Assembly (NCBI GenBank): GCA_014584345.1
Contig: JACTNB010000013.1
Coordinates: 248,001-312,000 of the forward strand
Direction: 5' to 3'
Origin: Planctomycetota bacterium
Lineage (GTDB): Bacteria; Planctomycetota; Planctomycetia; Planctomycetales; Planctomycetaceae
DNA length: 64,000 nt
This document shows positions 24,240 to 31,804 of the stretch, piece after piece. The notes under the pieces were generated by a model. It saw only the letters and a list, made by a program, of their open reading frames with translations, was not told the DNA's origin and made no database searches. The stretch's first letter is position 1. Every line of letters begins with the position of its first letter. The translations under genes were made by a program, and so were the position numbers.

Positions 24240-25502
24240 ATGTCCCGTCCGGCCGAAGATCCTGTATCGCCATCATTCCTGGACACGCCACGCCGTAAAG
24301 CTGCCATTGTTTTCATCCTGGTCACGTTGTTTCTCGATATCCTCAGTATCGGCATCATCATCCCCGTGCTGCCGAAACTGGTGCTGGAGTTTGCGGGAGG
24401 CGATACCTCCTGGGCGGGCTGGTATGTGGGGGTCATCGGCGCGGTCTATTCGCTGATGCAATTTCTGTTTGCTCCGATCCTGGGGGCGTTGTCCGATCGT
24501 TTTGGTCGACGGCCGGTGCTGCTGGTTTCGATGTTCGGGCTGGGGCTGGACTTCATCGTACAAGGGCTGGCACCGAATATCGTCTGGCTGTTCGTGGGAC
24601 GTTTACTGGCGGGGATCATGGGGGCCAGTTTTTCGACGGCAAACGCCTACATTGCAGACGTTTCCACTCCCGAAACCCGCGCCCGGAATTATGGCCTGTC
24701 CGGGGTGATGTTTGGCTTGGGGTTTATTTTCGGTCCGGCCCTGGGGGGCTTGCTGGGAAGTCAGAATTTGCGGATTCCTTTCTTTGTCGCGGCGGGACTT
24801 TCCCTGGTGAACTGGCTGTATGGCTATTGGATTCTGCCGGAATCGTTGCCGCGCGAGAAGCGGAGCAGTTTTACGCTGGCGAAGGCGAATCCGCTGAAAA
24901 CCGTGGAGCGACTGCAGGCCTATCCCCTGGTGGCGGGGTTGGCGCTGGCATTCTGTTTTATGTCGCTGGCCCACCGGGGCCTGGAGAACGTGTGGGTGCT
25001 GTTCATGCACTACCGCTTCGGCTGGGATCCGCAGAAAAACGGTTTGGCCCTGGGGTTGGTGGGAGTGATGGCTGCGTTGGTGCAGGGCTTGCTGGTGGCC
25101 CGAATTATCTCCTCGCTGGGAGAACGCCGCACCATTTTGCTGGGCTTGTTGATTTCCACCCTCACGTTCTTGTGCTACAGCCTGGCGACGGCCGGCTGGA
25201 TGATCCCCGTGATCATTGTGTTCGGAGCGTTTGGAGGGGTGACGGGGCCCGCGCTGCAAAGTCTGGTGGCGGAAACTGTCGAATCGAGCGATCAGGGGAA
25301 AATCCAGGGGGCGCTCACCTCGCTGGTGAGCCTGACCAACATTATCGCGCCGCTGTTTTTCACAGCGGGATTATTCAGTTATTTCACTTCGGAGGAGGCC
25401 ATCTTCAAATTCCCGGGCGCTCCCTTCCTGGTCGGCGCGTGTCTGTTGCTGGCGGCATTCGGCATATCGCTGCAAGTGTTTCGGAAATCTCCTCCAAACT
25501 AG
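24240..25502 (+). CDS. MFS transporter, TetA-like drug/H+ antiporter
   Basis: 420 aa, 12 predicted membrane segments. MFS motif A is GALSDRFGRRPVLLVSMFGL (about 83-102), and the antiporter motif C region is GLGFIFGPALGGLLG (about 158-172), as in the tetracycline-efflux (DHA1/TCR) branch. The sequence is close to the TetA(P/C)-type group found in many environmental bacteria, where the substrate is usually not tetracycline. The TAG stop is supplied by the REP-like element that begins at 25499. Weak Shine-Dalgarno. Confidence 0.88.
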   Translation: MSRPAEDPVSPSFLDTPRRKAAIVFILVTLFLDILSIGIIIPVLPKLVLEFAGGDTSWAGWYVGVIGAVYSLMQFLFAPILGALSDRFGRRPVLLVSMFGLGLDFIVQGLAPNIVWLFVGRLLAGIMGASFSTANAYIADVSTPETRARNYGLSGVMFGLGFIFGPALGGLLGSQNLRIPFFVAAGLSLVNWLYGYWILPESLPREKRSSFTLAKANPLKTVERLQAYPLVAGLALAFCFMSLAHRGLENVWVLFMHYRFGWDPQKNGLALGLVGVMAALVQGLLVARIISSLGERRTILLGLLISTLTFLCYSLATAGWMIPVIIVFGAFGGVTGPALQSLVAETVESSDQGKIQGALTSLVSLTNIIAPLFFTAGLFSYFTSEEAIFKFPGAPFLVGACLLLAAFGISLQVFRKSPPN

Positions 25503-25526
25503 CCGCGCCCGTCAGACAGCGGGCCA
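25499..25526 (+). repeat. REP-like palindrome, copy 2 (left arm of inverted pair)
   Basis: CTAGCCGCGCCCGTCAGACA followed by GCGGGCCA. It overlaps the stop codon of the MFS gene (TAG at 25500-25502) and pairs with the inverted copy at 25610-25637. The two copies flank about 80 bp and face each other between convergent genes, an arrangement known as a REPIN. Confidence 0.85.
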
Positions 25527-25609
25527 TGCGGGTGTGACAACTCGAAATCGCTCGCCCGACACAAGGTCCACTGGAGTGTATTCCAATGGGGAATGAAGGG
25601 ACTCATGCG

Positions 25610-25637
25610 TGGCCCGCTGCCTGACGGGCGCGGCTAG
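25610..25637 (-). repeat. REP-like palindrome, copy 3 (right arm of inverted pair)
   Basis: TGGCCCGCTGCCTGACGGGC followed by GCGGCTAG is the reverse complement of copy 2 with one difference in 28. The extended match includes AA(A)CTAG and CC(A)TGCG/GC(A)TGAG on the outer and inner sides. The inverted pair could form a large cruciform or act as a bidirectional terminator between the convergent MFS and ATPase genes. Confidence 0.85.
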
Positions 25638-25672
25638 TTTCGCGGGGGTGCCATGCTTGGATCGCGCAGTAC

Positions 25673-26530
25673 TCAGGCGGCGCGGATGATGGAGGGATCG
25701 CTGGAATTTAGAGTGATAGCCAGGGTTCCTCGATGCGTTTCCGCAACCAGCATCTCTGAGATTTCCCGTTGTTCGCGGAGTGCAGCCATCAGCAGGCATT
25801 CGTGTGCCAGGCGGTTGAGCAGTCGCGGGATCCCCTGGGTGAAACGATGCATTTGGGTAGAGCACTCTTCGGTGAAGGGCTGTCCCTGTCCGCCAGCCCA
25901 TTCGAAGCGATGTTGCAGATAGTCGGCTACTTCCCATTCGGCAAGGGGGGGAAGGCGGATCAGTAAAGGTGCCAAGGAAGCAAATTCCTCGAACACTTCT
26001 GCCCCTTGAGTCAGGGGGACGGTGAGCACCAGGCAGCCCAGTTGTCTCTGTTCCAGCGCGCGATCAATCAGCCGATGCAACACGTCGCGTTGCGACCAGA
26101 CACGTTGCACATCGTCCAGCATCAGCACGTAGCGGTCTTCCGTGAGAATACTGGAATGGCCATCCAGGCAGACCTGAAAAATCTGGCGGGTTTCTTCACT
26201 GGAAGGTATTCCCAGCGGGTAGGCGCCGGAGTTGGTGCCTGGCTGGCAGGCGTGGATCAGCGGGCGGAGGTTCTGGAGTGCCAGTTCGTCTGCCGCGGCG
26301 CGCAGCAGCAGGGATTTACCCGTTCCCGAGGGGCCTGCAAGAATCGCCAGGCCGAACTGGTATTCCGAAACGTAATGCAGGCGCGCCAGCGCCTCCTGCC
26401 AGGCGCGATTAGGAAACAGGCTGCCGCGTTCCTGGGGCCAGCGCAGGGTCGGGCGGAAAGGTTCTGTTGCTAATCCCCAGAAATCAAGATGCCAGGGGCG
26501 CTGTGCCGACGTGGGAAGGGGAACGGCCAT
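25673..26530 (-). CDS. ExeA/GspA-like AAA ATPase
   Basis: 285 aa. It opens with the typical ExeA-family start HLDFWGLATEPFRPT. Walker A is GPSGTGKS (66-73) and Walker B is YVLMLDDVQRV (about 132-142). After an arginine-containing middle comes FTQGIPRLLNRLAHECLLMA, the conserved helical end of the family. Such ATPases pair with secretion or cell-wall-associated systems or with mobile elements. Here it closes the minus-strand recO-TPR-lptE cluster with a gap of 63 bp. There are no membrane segments, so it is cytoplasmic. Confidence 0.82.
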   Translation of the reverse strand: MAVPLPTSAQRPWHLDFWGLATEPFRPTLRWPQERGSLFPNRAWQEALARLHYVSEYQFGLAILAGPSGTGKSLLLRAAADELALQNLRPLIHACQPGTNSGAYPLGIPSSEETRQIFQVCLDGHSSILTEDRYVLMLDDVQRVWSQRDVLHRLIDRALEQRQLGCLVLTVPLTQGAEVFEEFASLAPLLIRLPPLAEWEVADYLQHRFEWAGGQGQPFTEECSTQMHRFTQGIPRLLNRLAHECLLMAALREQREISEMLVAETHRGTLAITLNSSDPSIIRAA

Positions 26531-26593
26531 ACGGAGTTCTCGTGGATGCGAGGGAAGAATGCGCGGGAAGGATTCGCGGAGGAAAAACTCAAA

Positions 26594-27124
26594 CTACCAG
26601 GGGGTTTCCATCTTATCGACAATCCGGCGGGCGAGCCGGGTGAGTGCTTCGTGCTTGGCGGTGGCCTGAGACTGGCCGACCTCGGGGGCAAAATTTGCCT
26701 GGGTCAGGAGTTGGTGTGTCTGGGCATCGATGGGCAAGGTATTGCGTGCCAGGACGCGGCCGCCACGCAAATCTTCCCAAAGCAGTTCCACTCCCAGGGA
26801 AAGCTGGAGTTGCCTGGGATCATCGTTGGCGGTTTCGCCCAGCAGATCCTTGCGGACATCGACGAGTCGTCCTGTGAGCCGGGTATCCGCCCGTTCCTCG
26901 GTGGTGAGGCGAAAGGGGGTACGGCCTCGAATTTCCTTCTGCACCGCTTCCGTCAGTTCAATATGGATATCGCGACGGAACATTTCGGAAGTGAACATGG
27001 GAACGTACACGGAACGAATCTCGGGGTCGTAGGCCCCGCCCACGGTGTATCCGCAACCTGGCAGTCCCCACGTCAGGGAGCCGAGCAGCGGCAACAAAAC
27101 CAGGATTCGCAACACGATGGACAC
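26594..27124 (-). CDS. LptE-like LPS-assembly lipoprotein
   Basis: 176 aa. A lipoprotein signal peptide ends in LPGC (Cys24). The mature part begins GYTVGG and continues with SVYVPMFTSEMFRRDIHIEL, TEAVQKEIRGRTPFRL and LTGRLVDVRKDLLGE. This is the LptE pattern, with Y-VPxFxNxxxRRxIExxLTEAVxxEI as its hallmark. LptE plugs the LptD barrel and helps deliver LPS to the outer membrane. It starts 11 bp after the TPR lipoprotein gene, so the two are one transcript. Confidence 0.82.
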   Translation of the reverse strand: MSIVLRILVLLPLLGSLTWGLPGCGYTVGGAYDPEIRSVYVPMFTSEMFRRDIHIELTEAVQKEIRGRTPFRLTTEERADTRLTGRLVDVRKDLLGETANDDPRQLQLSLGVELLWEDLRGGRVLARNTLPIDAQTHQLLTQANFAPEVGQSQATAKHEALTRLARRIVDKMETPW

Positions 27125-27135
27125 GGCTGTTTCAC

Positions 27136-28740
27136 CTATTCGGTTCCGAGCGTGAGATTCACGCGGCCCGGATCGGCTTCGTTTCCGGAACCTCCCGGAA
27201 ACGGCGGAGCGGATTCGAGTTCGGGTTCTTCCCGTCCAGGCCAGAGCCTGGGAATGGGAATCGGTTTGAGTTTCGGCATTTCCAGCGACGGGAAATAACG
27301 CGGCGGTTGACGTGGTGTCTCCTGGGGCGTTGCCTCTTCCCGGGGTGGGGATTGGTCCGGCAGGGTAGCCTGCGGTGGTAATTGATCTTCGATGCCATTC
27401 GCGGCGGGATCATCGATCGATTCGATGTCGTTGGCGGTGATGCCCTGCATGGCGAGCACGAGGGTGTTCCGCTGACGGAATTCCGGCAGCCGCTTGAGCA
27501 ATCCACGAGCCTTCCCGGCGTATTTCGAATCGGGGTATGTATTGACGATGTTGTGGCAATACATTTCGACGGCGTCGAAACGCCCCTTGTTGAGCCAGAA
27601 CAGGGCCGCTTCGAACGAACGGGCGACGGTTGCGTCGTCGAGTTTGTAGATTTCCTGTTCGATCCGAGCTTTTTCCTCGGGGGTCAAGTTGGGAAATGTG
27701 TTGAGGGCCATCGTCTTAAGTTGACGTGCTTCCCGCAGGCTTTGCTCGTCGTAACTGGCCCCCTGATAGGAAGCCTGCGTGACATAGGACCCCAGAATAA
27801 AGGCATCCTTGATGTGCGGGCTGTTGGGGAATTCCTCGCGCAGCAGCCGAAATGTTTCGGCGGCCTCTGCATATCGTCCTATCCGGAGATAGTGGCTGGC
27901 GGTCAGCATCAGGGCATCGTCGGCCAGGGGGCCTGTCGGGTCGTTCAGCCAGATGGCCTTGAGGGCTTCGAGCGCGCGGCCTTCGGTGTCGGACCAGGGG
28001 CGCGAGCGGTCGGTCATGTTGAAAAAGCTGGGCCGTTGGTAATCGGCATTGCTGACTACTTCGGGTTTAGCAGAGCGTCCGGTATCGGAAAAGCTGGCAA
28101 CTTGAACTTCTTCGCTGGTGGTCCCCTTGAATTGCATCCAGGTCAAGGCGATATCGAAGAGCCGCTGGGTGGCCTGGTCGAGATGCCGGGTGTTGGGGTA
28201 CTGCTTCAGGAGTTGCAGATAGATATCTTCCGCGCCTGGATACTTGCGCAGCTGATACCGGGATTCCGCCAGCATGAACAGCGAATCCTCGACCAGAGGG
28301 TTATCGTAATAGTTGGCTTCCAGTTCGCTGCGCGACTTGAACAGATTCTGGAGTTTGCGTTTCCGGAAGAAGCCGGATTCGTCGACGGCATGTTCTTCGG
28401 AAATGGTCTTAAAGGCTTTTTCCGCGGCGGCGTAATTCCCGGCCTCGTAGAGTTCCCTGGCGGCTTCGTATTCGCGAAAGCCGGCGGTATCAATTGTCGC
28501 GGAGACACTCTGTTCCCGGGTTTTTCCCAGCAGAGTCCGCTCGAGTGGACCCTTGACCTGATCGATGGACGTGGAACTGGAGCTGGGTGTAAGCAGGGGA
28601 TCTCGGGTCGCCGCCGTTTCGTTCTGGTTGAATTTCAGGGCACTGCAGCCGAACGCGGTCGACAACAAGGCCGCGGAAAGACCCAGGCGGGACCAATCGG
28701 GAAACGGCGCGCGCCGCGTGTGATACGGGGGATGAATCAT
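27136..28740 (-). CDS. TPR lipoprotein, BamD-like
   Basis: 534 aa from ATG 28740 (MIHPPYHTRRA), which puts the lipobox STAFGC close to the N-terminus. TPR-type helical repeats follow: YEAGNYAAAEKAFKTI, DSLFMLAESRYQLRKYPGAE with DIYLQLLKQYPNTRHLD, and later ALMLTASHYLRIGRYAEAAE and NKGRFDAVEMYCHNIVNTYP. That grammar is BamD/YfiO-like outer-membrane-assembly TPRs. A long proline-rich tail ends the protein. It is cotranscribed with the LptE-like gene, which fits an envelope-assembly role. Longer than E. coli BamD (245 aa). Confidence 0.8.
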   Translation of the reverse strand: MIHPPYHTRRAPFPDWSRLGLSAALLSTAFGCSALKFNQNETAATRDPLLTPSSSSTSIDQVKGPLERTLLGKTREQSVSATIDTAGFREYEAARELYEAGNYAAAEKAFKTISEEHAVDESGFFRKRKLQNLFKSRSELEANYYDNPLVEDSLFMLAESRYQLRKYPGAEDIYLQLLKQYPNTRHLDQATQRLFDIALTWMQFKGTTSEEVQVASFSDTGRSAKPEVVSNADYQRPSFFNMTDRSRPWSDTEGRALEALKAIWLNDPTGPLADDALMLTASHYLRIGRYAEAAETFRLLREEFPNSPHIKDAFILGSYVTQASYQGASYDEQSLREARQLKTMALNTFPNLTPEEKARIEQEIYKLDDATVARSFEAALFWLNKGRFDAVEMYCHNIVNTYPDSKYAGKARGLLKRLPEFRQRNTLVLAMQGITANDIESIDDPAANGIEDQLPPQATLPDQSPPREEATPQETPRQPPRYFPSLEMPKLKPIPIPRLWPGREEPELESAPPFPGGSGNEADPGRVNLTLGTE

Positions 28741-28846
28741 GTGTCGGACCTTGTGCTCTCGAGGAAGGGGAGAGGCAATGAGGGAGGGGGGTTGCGACAC
28801 GCGGAGGTGTGTTGCGGAAGGGAAAACCAGGGGGAAGGGAGATCGG

Positions 28847-29596
28847 CTACAACTGCAGATACGACAACATCCGGGGACGATGGTCGAGTACCTGGGAGAT
28901 CAACGCGGTTACCAGCGGACGCACGACCTTGCGATGTGTGTCCTGCAGGCACCGGGTAAGTTCCTGATCGTAGGGAGTTTCGACAATGTCGCGCAACAGC
29001 GTCAAGACCGCGCCCGTCAAGGGGCGGTTGGACGATTCTGTTCGACGGCATTGGGGACACAGCAACACTCCCTGTTGAATCCACACGGACCATTGCTGCT
29101 GATCATCCCCGACGGGTTGACCACATTGGCAATGTTCAAATTCCGGCAACAGTCCCAATACCTGCAGCGTCAGCAATTCAAATCGCAGAACTTCGATTCG
29201 ATAATCGCTTCCCTGCTGGAGACGATCCAGCGTGATCACTGCCGCATCGTACCAGGTGGGATCGGGATCGAATTGTTCCGAACAGGAATTCAGCAACTCG
29301 GCAACATATAACCCGGCATAATGCACGTTGACATCACGCGAATTGGCCCGGAAACGGCTGACGAGTTTGGCTTCCGTGAGAATATCGAGACTATTGGTGG
29401 ATTTGTGGAGGAAAACTATCTGACATCGCGTCAACAGGTCAAGACCAGCCTCGAATGCCCCCTTGAGACGCTTCGCCCCCTTCGCCAGCACGGAAATTTT
29501 ACCAAAATCGCGTGTAAAAAAGGTCACCACCCGACTGCTCTCGCTGAAGTCGGCCTGGCGAATCACCAGCCCTTCCGTCTTTTCGCGAGCTAACAT
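28847..29596 (-). CDS. recO: DNA repair protein RecO
   Basis: 249 aa from ATG 29596 (MLAREKTEGLVIRQADFSES). The N-terminal OB-fold is followed by SRVVTFFTRDFGKISVLAKG and AKRLKGAFEAGLDLLTRCQI, the RecO signature. A four-cysteine zinc motif is present: CQCGQP and LLCPQCRRTE. RecO anneals SSB-coated DNA and loads RecA with RecR in gap repair. The upstream extension to 29785 is antisense-like and lacks family similarity. It is the first gene of the envelope cluster, 106 bp before the TPR gene. Confidence 0.9.
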   Translation of the reverse strand: MLAREKTEGLVIRQADFSESSRVVTFFTRDFGKISVLAKGAKRLKGAFEAGLDLLTRCQIVFLHKSTNSLDILTEAKLVSRFRANSRDVNVHYAGLYVAELLNSCSEQFDPDPTWYDAAVITLDRLQQGSDYRIEVLRFELLTLQVLGLLPEFEHCQCGQPVGDDQQQWSVWIQQGVLLCPQCRRTESSNRPLTGAVLTLLRDIVETPYDQELTRCLQDTHRKVVRPLVTALISQVLDHRPRMLSYLQL

Positions 29597-29760
29597 AACG
29601 GTACTCGATGGGAGAAAGGAACGGACACGGACTCCACGAAAACGTCCCGTGAAGACGGGCTTGCCACGCAAGGAGGCTGTGAATTTGTTGAATGTGGAGG
29701 TGACTTGCCACTTTATATTGTGGCTAGGTTGCCATAGGGATATCACATATGTGGTGCGCG

Positions 29761-29814
29761 GAGCGTACCCTACGAAAATATTCACATCCGGAGAGCGTAC
29801 CCCACGAAAAATTA
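29761..29814 (+). repeat. Imperfect tandem direct repeat upstream of recO
   Basis: GAGCGTACCCTACGAAAATA (29761) and GAGCGTACCCCACGAAAAAT (29793) are direct repeats 32 bp apart, three turns of helix. They lie between recO and the repeat debris. The function is unknown; they could be protein-binding sites or junction duplications. Confidence 0.5.
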
Positions 29815-29828
29815 CTTCAGACCACCCG

Positions 29829-30045
29829 CAGATACTGTAGATTACCGTTCCGGAGTGGTGGGACGCAATCTCGCCCGTCAGGCGGACCCGAGTTCACCCG
29901 GAGGGGCGTGTTGTGCGAGGTCCCGAGGAGATACACCTGCCCCGCCCCTGTGATTTGCCCCGGTTGCGTGGGCTGGCATTGCTCGATCCGAATTGGGGTC
30001 CGTCGAGGTAGTCCAGTCGGGATTGCGGATCTCCAACACTGCGGC
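29829..30045 (-). repeat. DUF1589-type dispersed repeat
   Basis: Both minus-strand frames through this stretch translate to text I recognise from short DUF1589-type planctomycete entries: QPTQPGQITGAGQVYLLGTS in one frame and HATGANHRGGAGVSPRDLAQ in another. Coherence in two frames at once indicates a DNA repeat family that was annotated as protein. It adjoins the 3' end of a truncated IS5-type transposase. Confidence 0.6.
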
Positions 30046-30150
30046 GGGTTCCACGGGAGAGAGGCACTGAACGGGCAGCGGGCCATTGAAGCGATCGGCA
30101 CGTGCCGGCAGCCCGTTGTTGTTGAGTTGTTTTGCGACGGAGTAAGGAGA

Positions 30151-30414
30151 TTTTCGCAGCACAATTTCGCGTATCAGCCGCAAACGCCCATCCTTCTGCC
30201 AACGGGCAAAGTAGGTATAAACCGTTTCCCAGGCCGGGAAATCGTGTGGGAGCATTCGCCAGGGGCAACCGGTTGTCCAGCGGTAGTTAATTGCATTGAC
30301 GACTTCCCGCACGTCGGTCGATCGTTTTCGCCCGGTGCGTACGGGATCTTGCAGGAATTTCTGGATCAGGCACCAGCGAGTCTCTGTTAAATCACTGGGG
30401 TATTTGCGACGCAT
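30151..30414 (-). pseudogene. N-terminal fragment of an IS5-family transposase
   Basis: From ATG 30414 the frame reads MRRKYPSDLTETRWCLIQKF, then GRKRSTDVREVVNAINYRW and TTGCPWRMLPHDFPAWETVY. This is the DUF4096-type N-terminal domain of IS5/IS4 transposases. The match stops after IREIVLRK; the DDE catalytic part is absent and replaced by the DUF1589-type repeat. Inactive remnant. Confidence 0.8.
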
Positions 30415-30491
30415 GGGGACAGGTCCTTTCCTGCAAATGCAATGGGGAACGGAAGGGCGAAAAATCGTATGAAAGGCGTGCCGGGCGTACG

Positions 30492-30689
30492 TTATTCCTG
30501 GTGGAGTCGGTCCATTTCCGGCTTGATCCAGCGTCGGCACAGTTCAGTCATCGAAACTTTCTGCCGGGCGGCCTCCAGCCGAAGCGTTTTCCATTCGGAA
30601 AGTGGCAAAAACAGGGAGACCTGTTTGCGCATCTCCCGGTGGCTTCCGCAAGAGGATCGGAAACTTTCCACATCTTCAGGTAAGGTCAT
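30492..30689 (-). CDS. Small ribbon-helix-helix-like protein
   Basis: 65 aa from ATG 30689 (MTLPEDVESFRSSC), chosen because GAGGAGG stands 6-7 bases upstream. The C-terminal half, MRKQVSLFLPLSEWKTLRLE, AARQKVSMTELCRRWIKPE, has the beta-helix-helix pattern of Arc/MetJ-type regulators (a strand QVSLFLP followed by two helices). It lies downstream of another small gene and opposite an XRE regulator. It may be a DNA-binding partner or antitoxin-like. The family is not certain. Confidence 0.6.
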   Translation of the reverse strand: MTLPEDVESFRSSCGSHREMRKQVSLFLPLSEWKTLRLEAARQKVSMTELCRRWIKPEMDRLHQE

Positions 30690-30747
30690 CTCAGCCTCCT
30701 CGGGAAAGGACATCAGAACTGGCAAGACACAAACGGAGGTCACTCCT

Positions 30748-30972
30748 TCAGGAGGGACGATCGGACAATCGGGCGGCTGATCCCCGAACAGACGACCGGA
30801 AATTCCCCCGAGCGGGCGTCTCGTCGCGAACAGAAAAACAGCCTCCCCGAGGCATCTCCGACTGAAGGGGATCAAGCCAGTCCGCCTCCACGGGCCAGCG
30901 GTCCCCTTGCCTTAACCGTTGCCCCTCGTTGAAATCCTCGTCCTCCCAGGAACACGTGGCATGCCGCACCAT
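30748..30972 (-). CDS. Small hypothetical protein
   Basis: 74 aa from ATG 30972 (MVRHATCSWEDEDFNEGQRL), with GGGAGG about 7 bases upstream. The acidic/tryptophan-rich first half is followed by an arginine/serine-rich tail. No family recognised. It is the first gene of a two-gene minus-strand unit driven by the promoter at 31022-31050, divergent from the XRE regulator gene. Confidence 0.55.
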   Translation of the reverse strand: MVRHATCSWEDEDFNEGQRLRQGDRWPVEADWLDPLQSEMPRGGCFSVRDETPARGNFRSSVRGSAARLSDRPS

Positions 30973-31021
30973 GATGAACCTCCCTCTGCATCGACCATTG
31001 GATTTCCACACAGACAGGCTA

Positions 31022-31050
31022 AATGTACATGTGTCACTTTCTATTGTCAA
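31022..31050 (-). promoter_or_regulatory. Sigma-70-type promoter for the small minus-strand genes
   Basis: Read on the minus strand: TTGACA, 17-base spacer, TACATT. The spacing is ideal. The spacer and -10 contain ATGTACAT, a short palindrome that could be an operator for the divergently encoded XRE protein. Confidence 0.7.
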
Positions 31051-31059
31051 TAAAAAAGA

Positions 31060-31087
31060 TTGACTTTTGTTCCGTATTGTGTATTCT
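31060..31087 (+). promoter_or_regulatory. Sigma-70-type promoter for the XRE regulator gene
   Basis: TTGACT, 16-base spacer, TATTCT. It lies 55 bp upstream of the ATG at 31142 and back to back with the minus-strand promoter at 31022-31050, with only 9 bp between the two -35 boxes. Confidence 0.65.
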
Positions 31088-31141
31088 TGTTCATTTTATG
31101 CGAATGAGTGGAGTGGTTACTTGGCGAGGAAGCAGCACAAT

Positions 31142-31804
31142 ATGAACAGAATTGATCAAAATGAAACGGAATGGGGCCTGGACTGGTCACGGTTGCAATC
31201 GCTCTGTTTGAGTCGAGGCTGGGATATGGGGCAATTGGCGCGCGCGGCGGGTGTTTCGCGGACCACGCTGCATCACTGGCAATCCCGTCGCACGGAACGC
31301 CCGCGACTTTCAACGGTGTTCAAATTGGCGGATGCCTTGGGAGTAAAACCGATGCAACTGCTGACCGGAGTGGAAGCCGGACCTGCAAGCGAGGCTTCCC
31401 CGAATCGGACAGGGAAAGGGGGCGATCCAGGCCCCGTGTGCCGGGAATCTGGACGCATGCCCCCGGGGGAAGCCACCCTGTTCGACCGCCAGACCAACTG
31501 GTGCGTTCAGGAGGTGTGCGAGCGTTTCCCGGAATTGTTTGCCGAGTGGACGGAACAGGAATGGGATGAACTGTTCAGCAGCTTTGGCGTGGGAGGGGAA
31601 TTGAACGAGCAGGGGGTGCGCGAACAAGTGGAGGCGATTAATCAGCGGCGGACAATTCTGTACGAATTGCAGGTCGTGCTGGAAACGCATCTGGCGGAGG
31701 CGGCCCGCGGGATCATTCATTCCCTGTATGAAGCGGTGCAATGCCCTGAACGAGCGGAGGAACCTGCCTTGGCGGGAAGAGAAATCAGGATTACTTCTGG
31801 CTGA
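31142..31804 (+). CDS. XRE-family helix-turn-helix regulator
   Basis: 220 aa from ATG 31142 (MNRIDQNETEWGLDW), with CGAGGAAG upstream. An XRE/Cro helix-turn-helix occupies residues 15-75: LCLSRGWDMGQLARAAGVSR, TTLHHWQSRRTERPRLSTVF and KLADALGVKPMQLL. The C-terminal half contains FPELFAEWTEQEWDELFSSF, of a kind common to planctomycete XRE proteins. The divergent overlapping promoters suggest it controls itself and the two small minus-strand genes. It ends 14 bp inside the 3' end of atpC on the other strand. Confidence 0.85.
   Translation: MNRIDQNETEWGLDWSRLQSLCLSRGWDMGQLARAAGVSRTTLHHWQSRRTERPRLSTVFKLADALGVKPMQLLTGVEAGPASEASPNRTGKGGDPGPVCRESGRMPPGEATLFDRQTNWCVQEVCERFPELFAEWTEQEWDELFSSFGVGGELNEQGVREQVEAINQRRTILYELQVVLETHLAEAARGIIHSLYEAVQCPERAEEPALAGREIRITSG

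Noticed and set aside
24827..25537. A 236-codon plus-strand frame within the MFS gene
   Set aside because: Out-of-frame Gly/Ala-rich shadow. The MFS frame has membrane helices and motif A.
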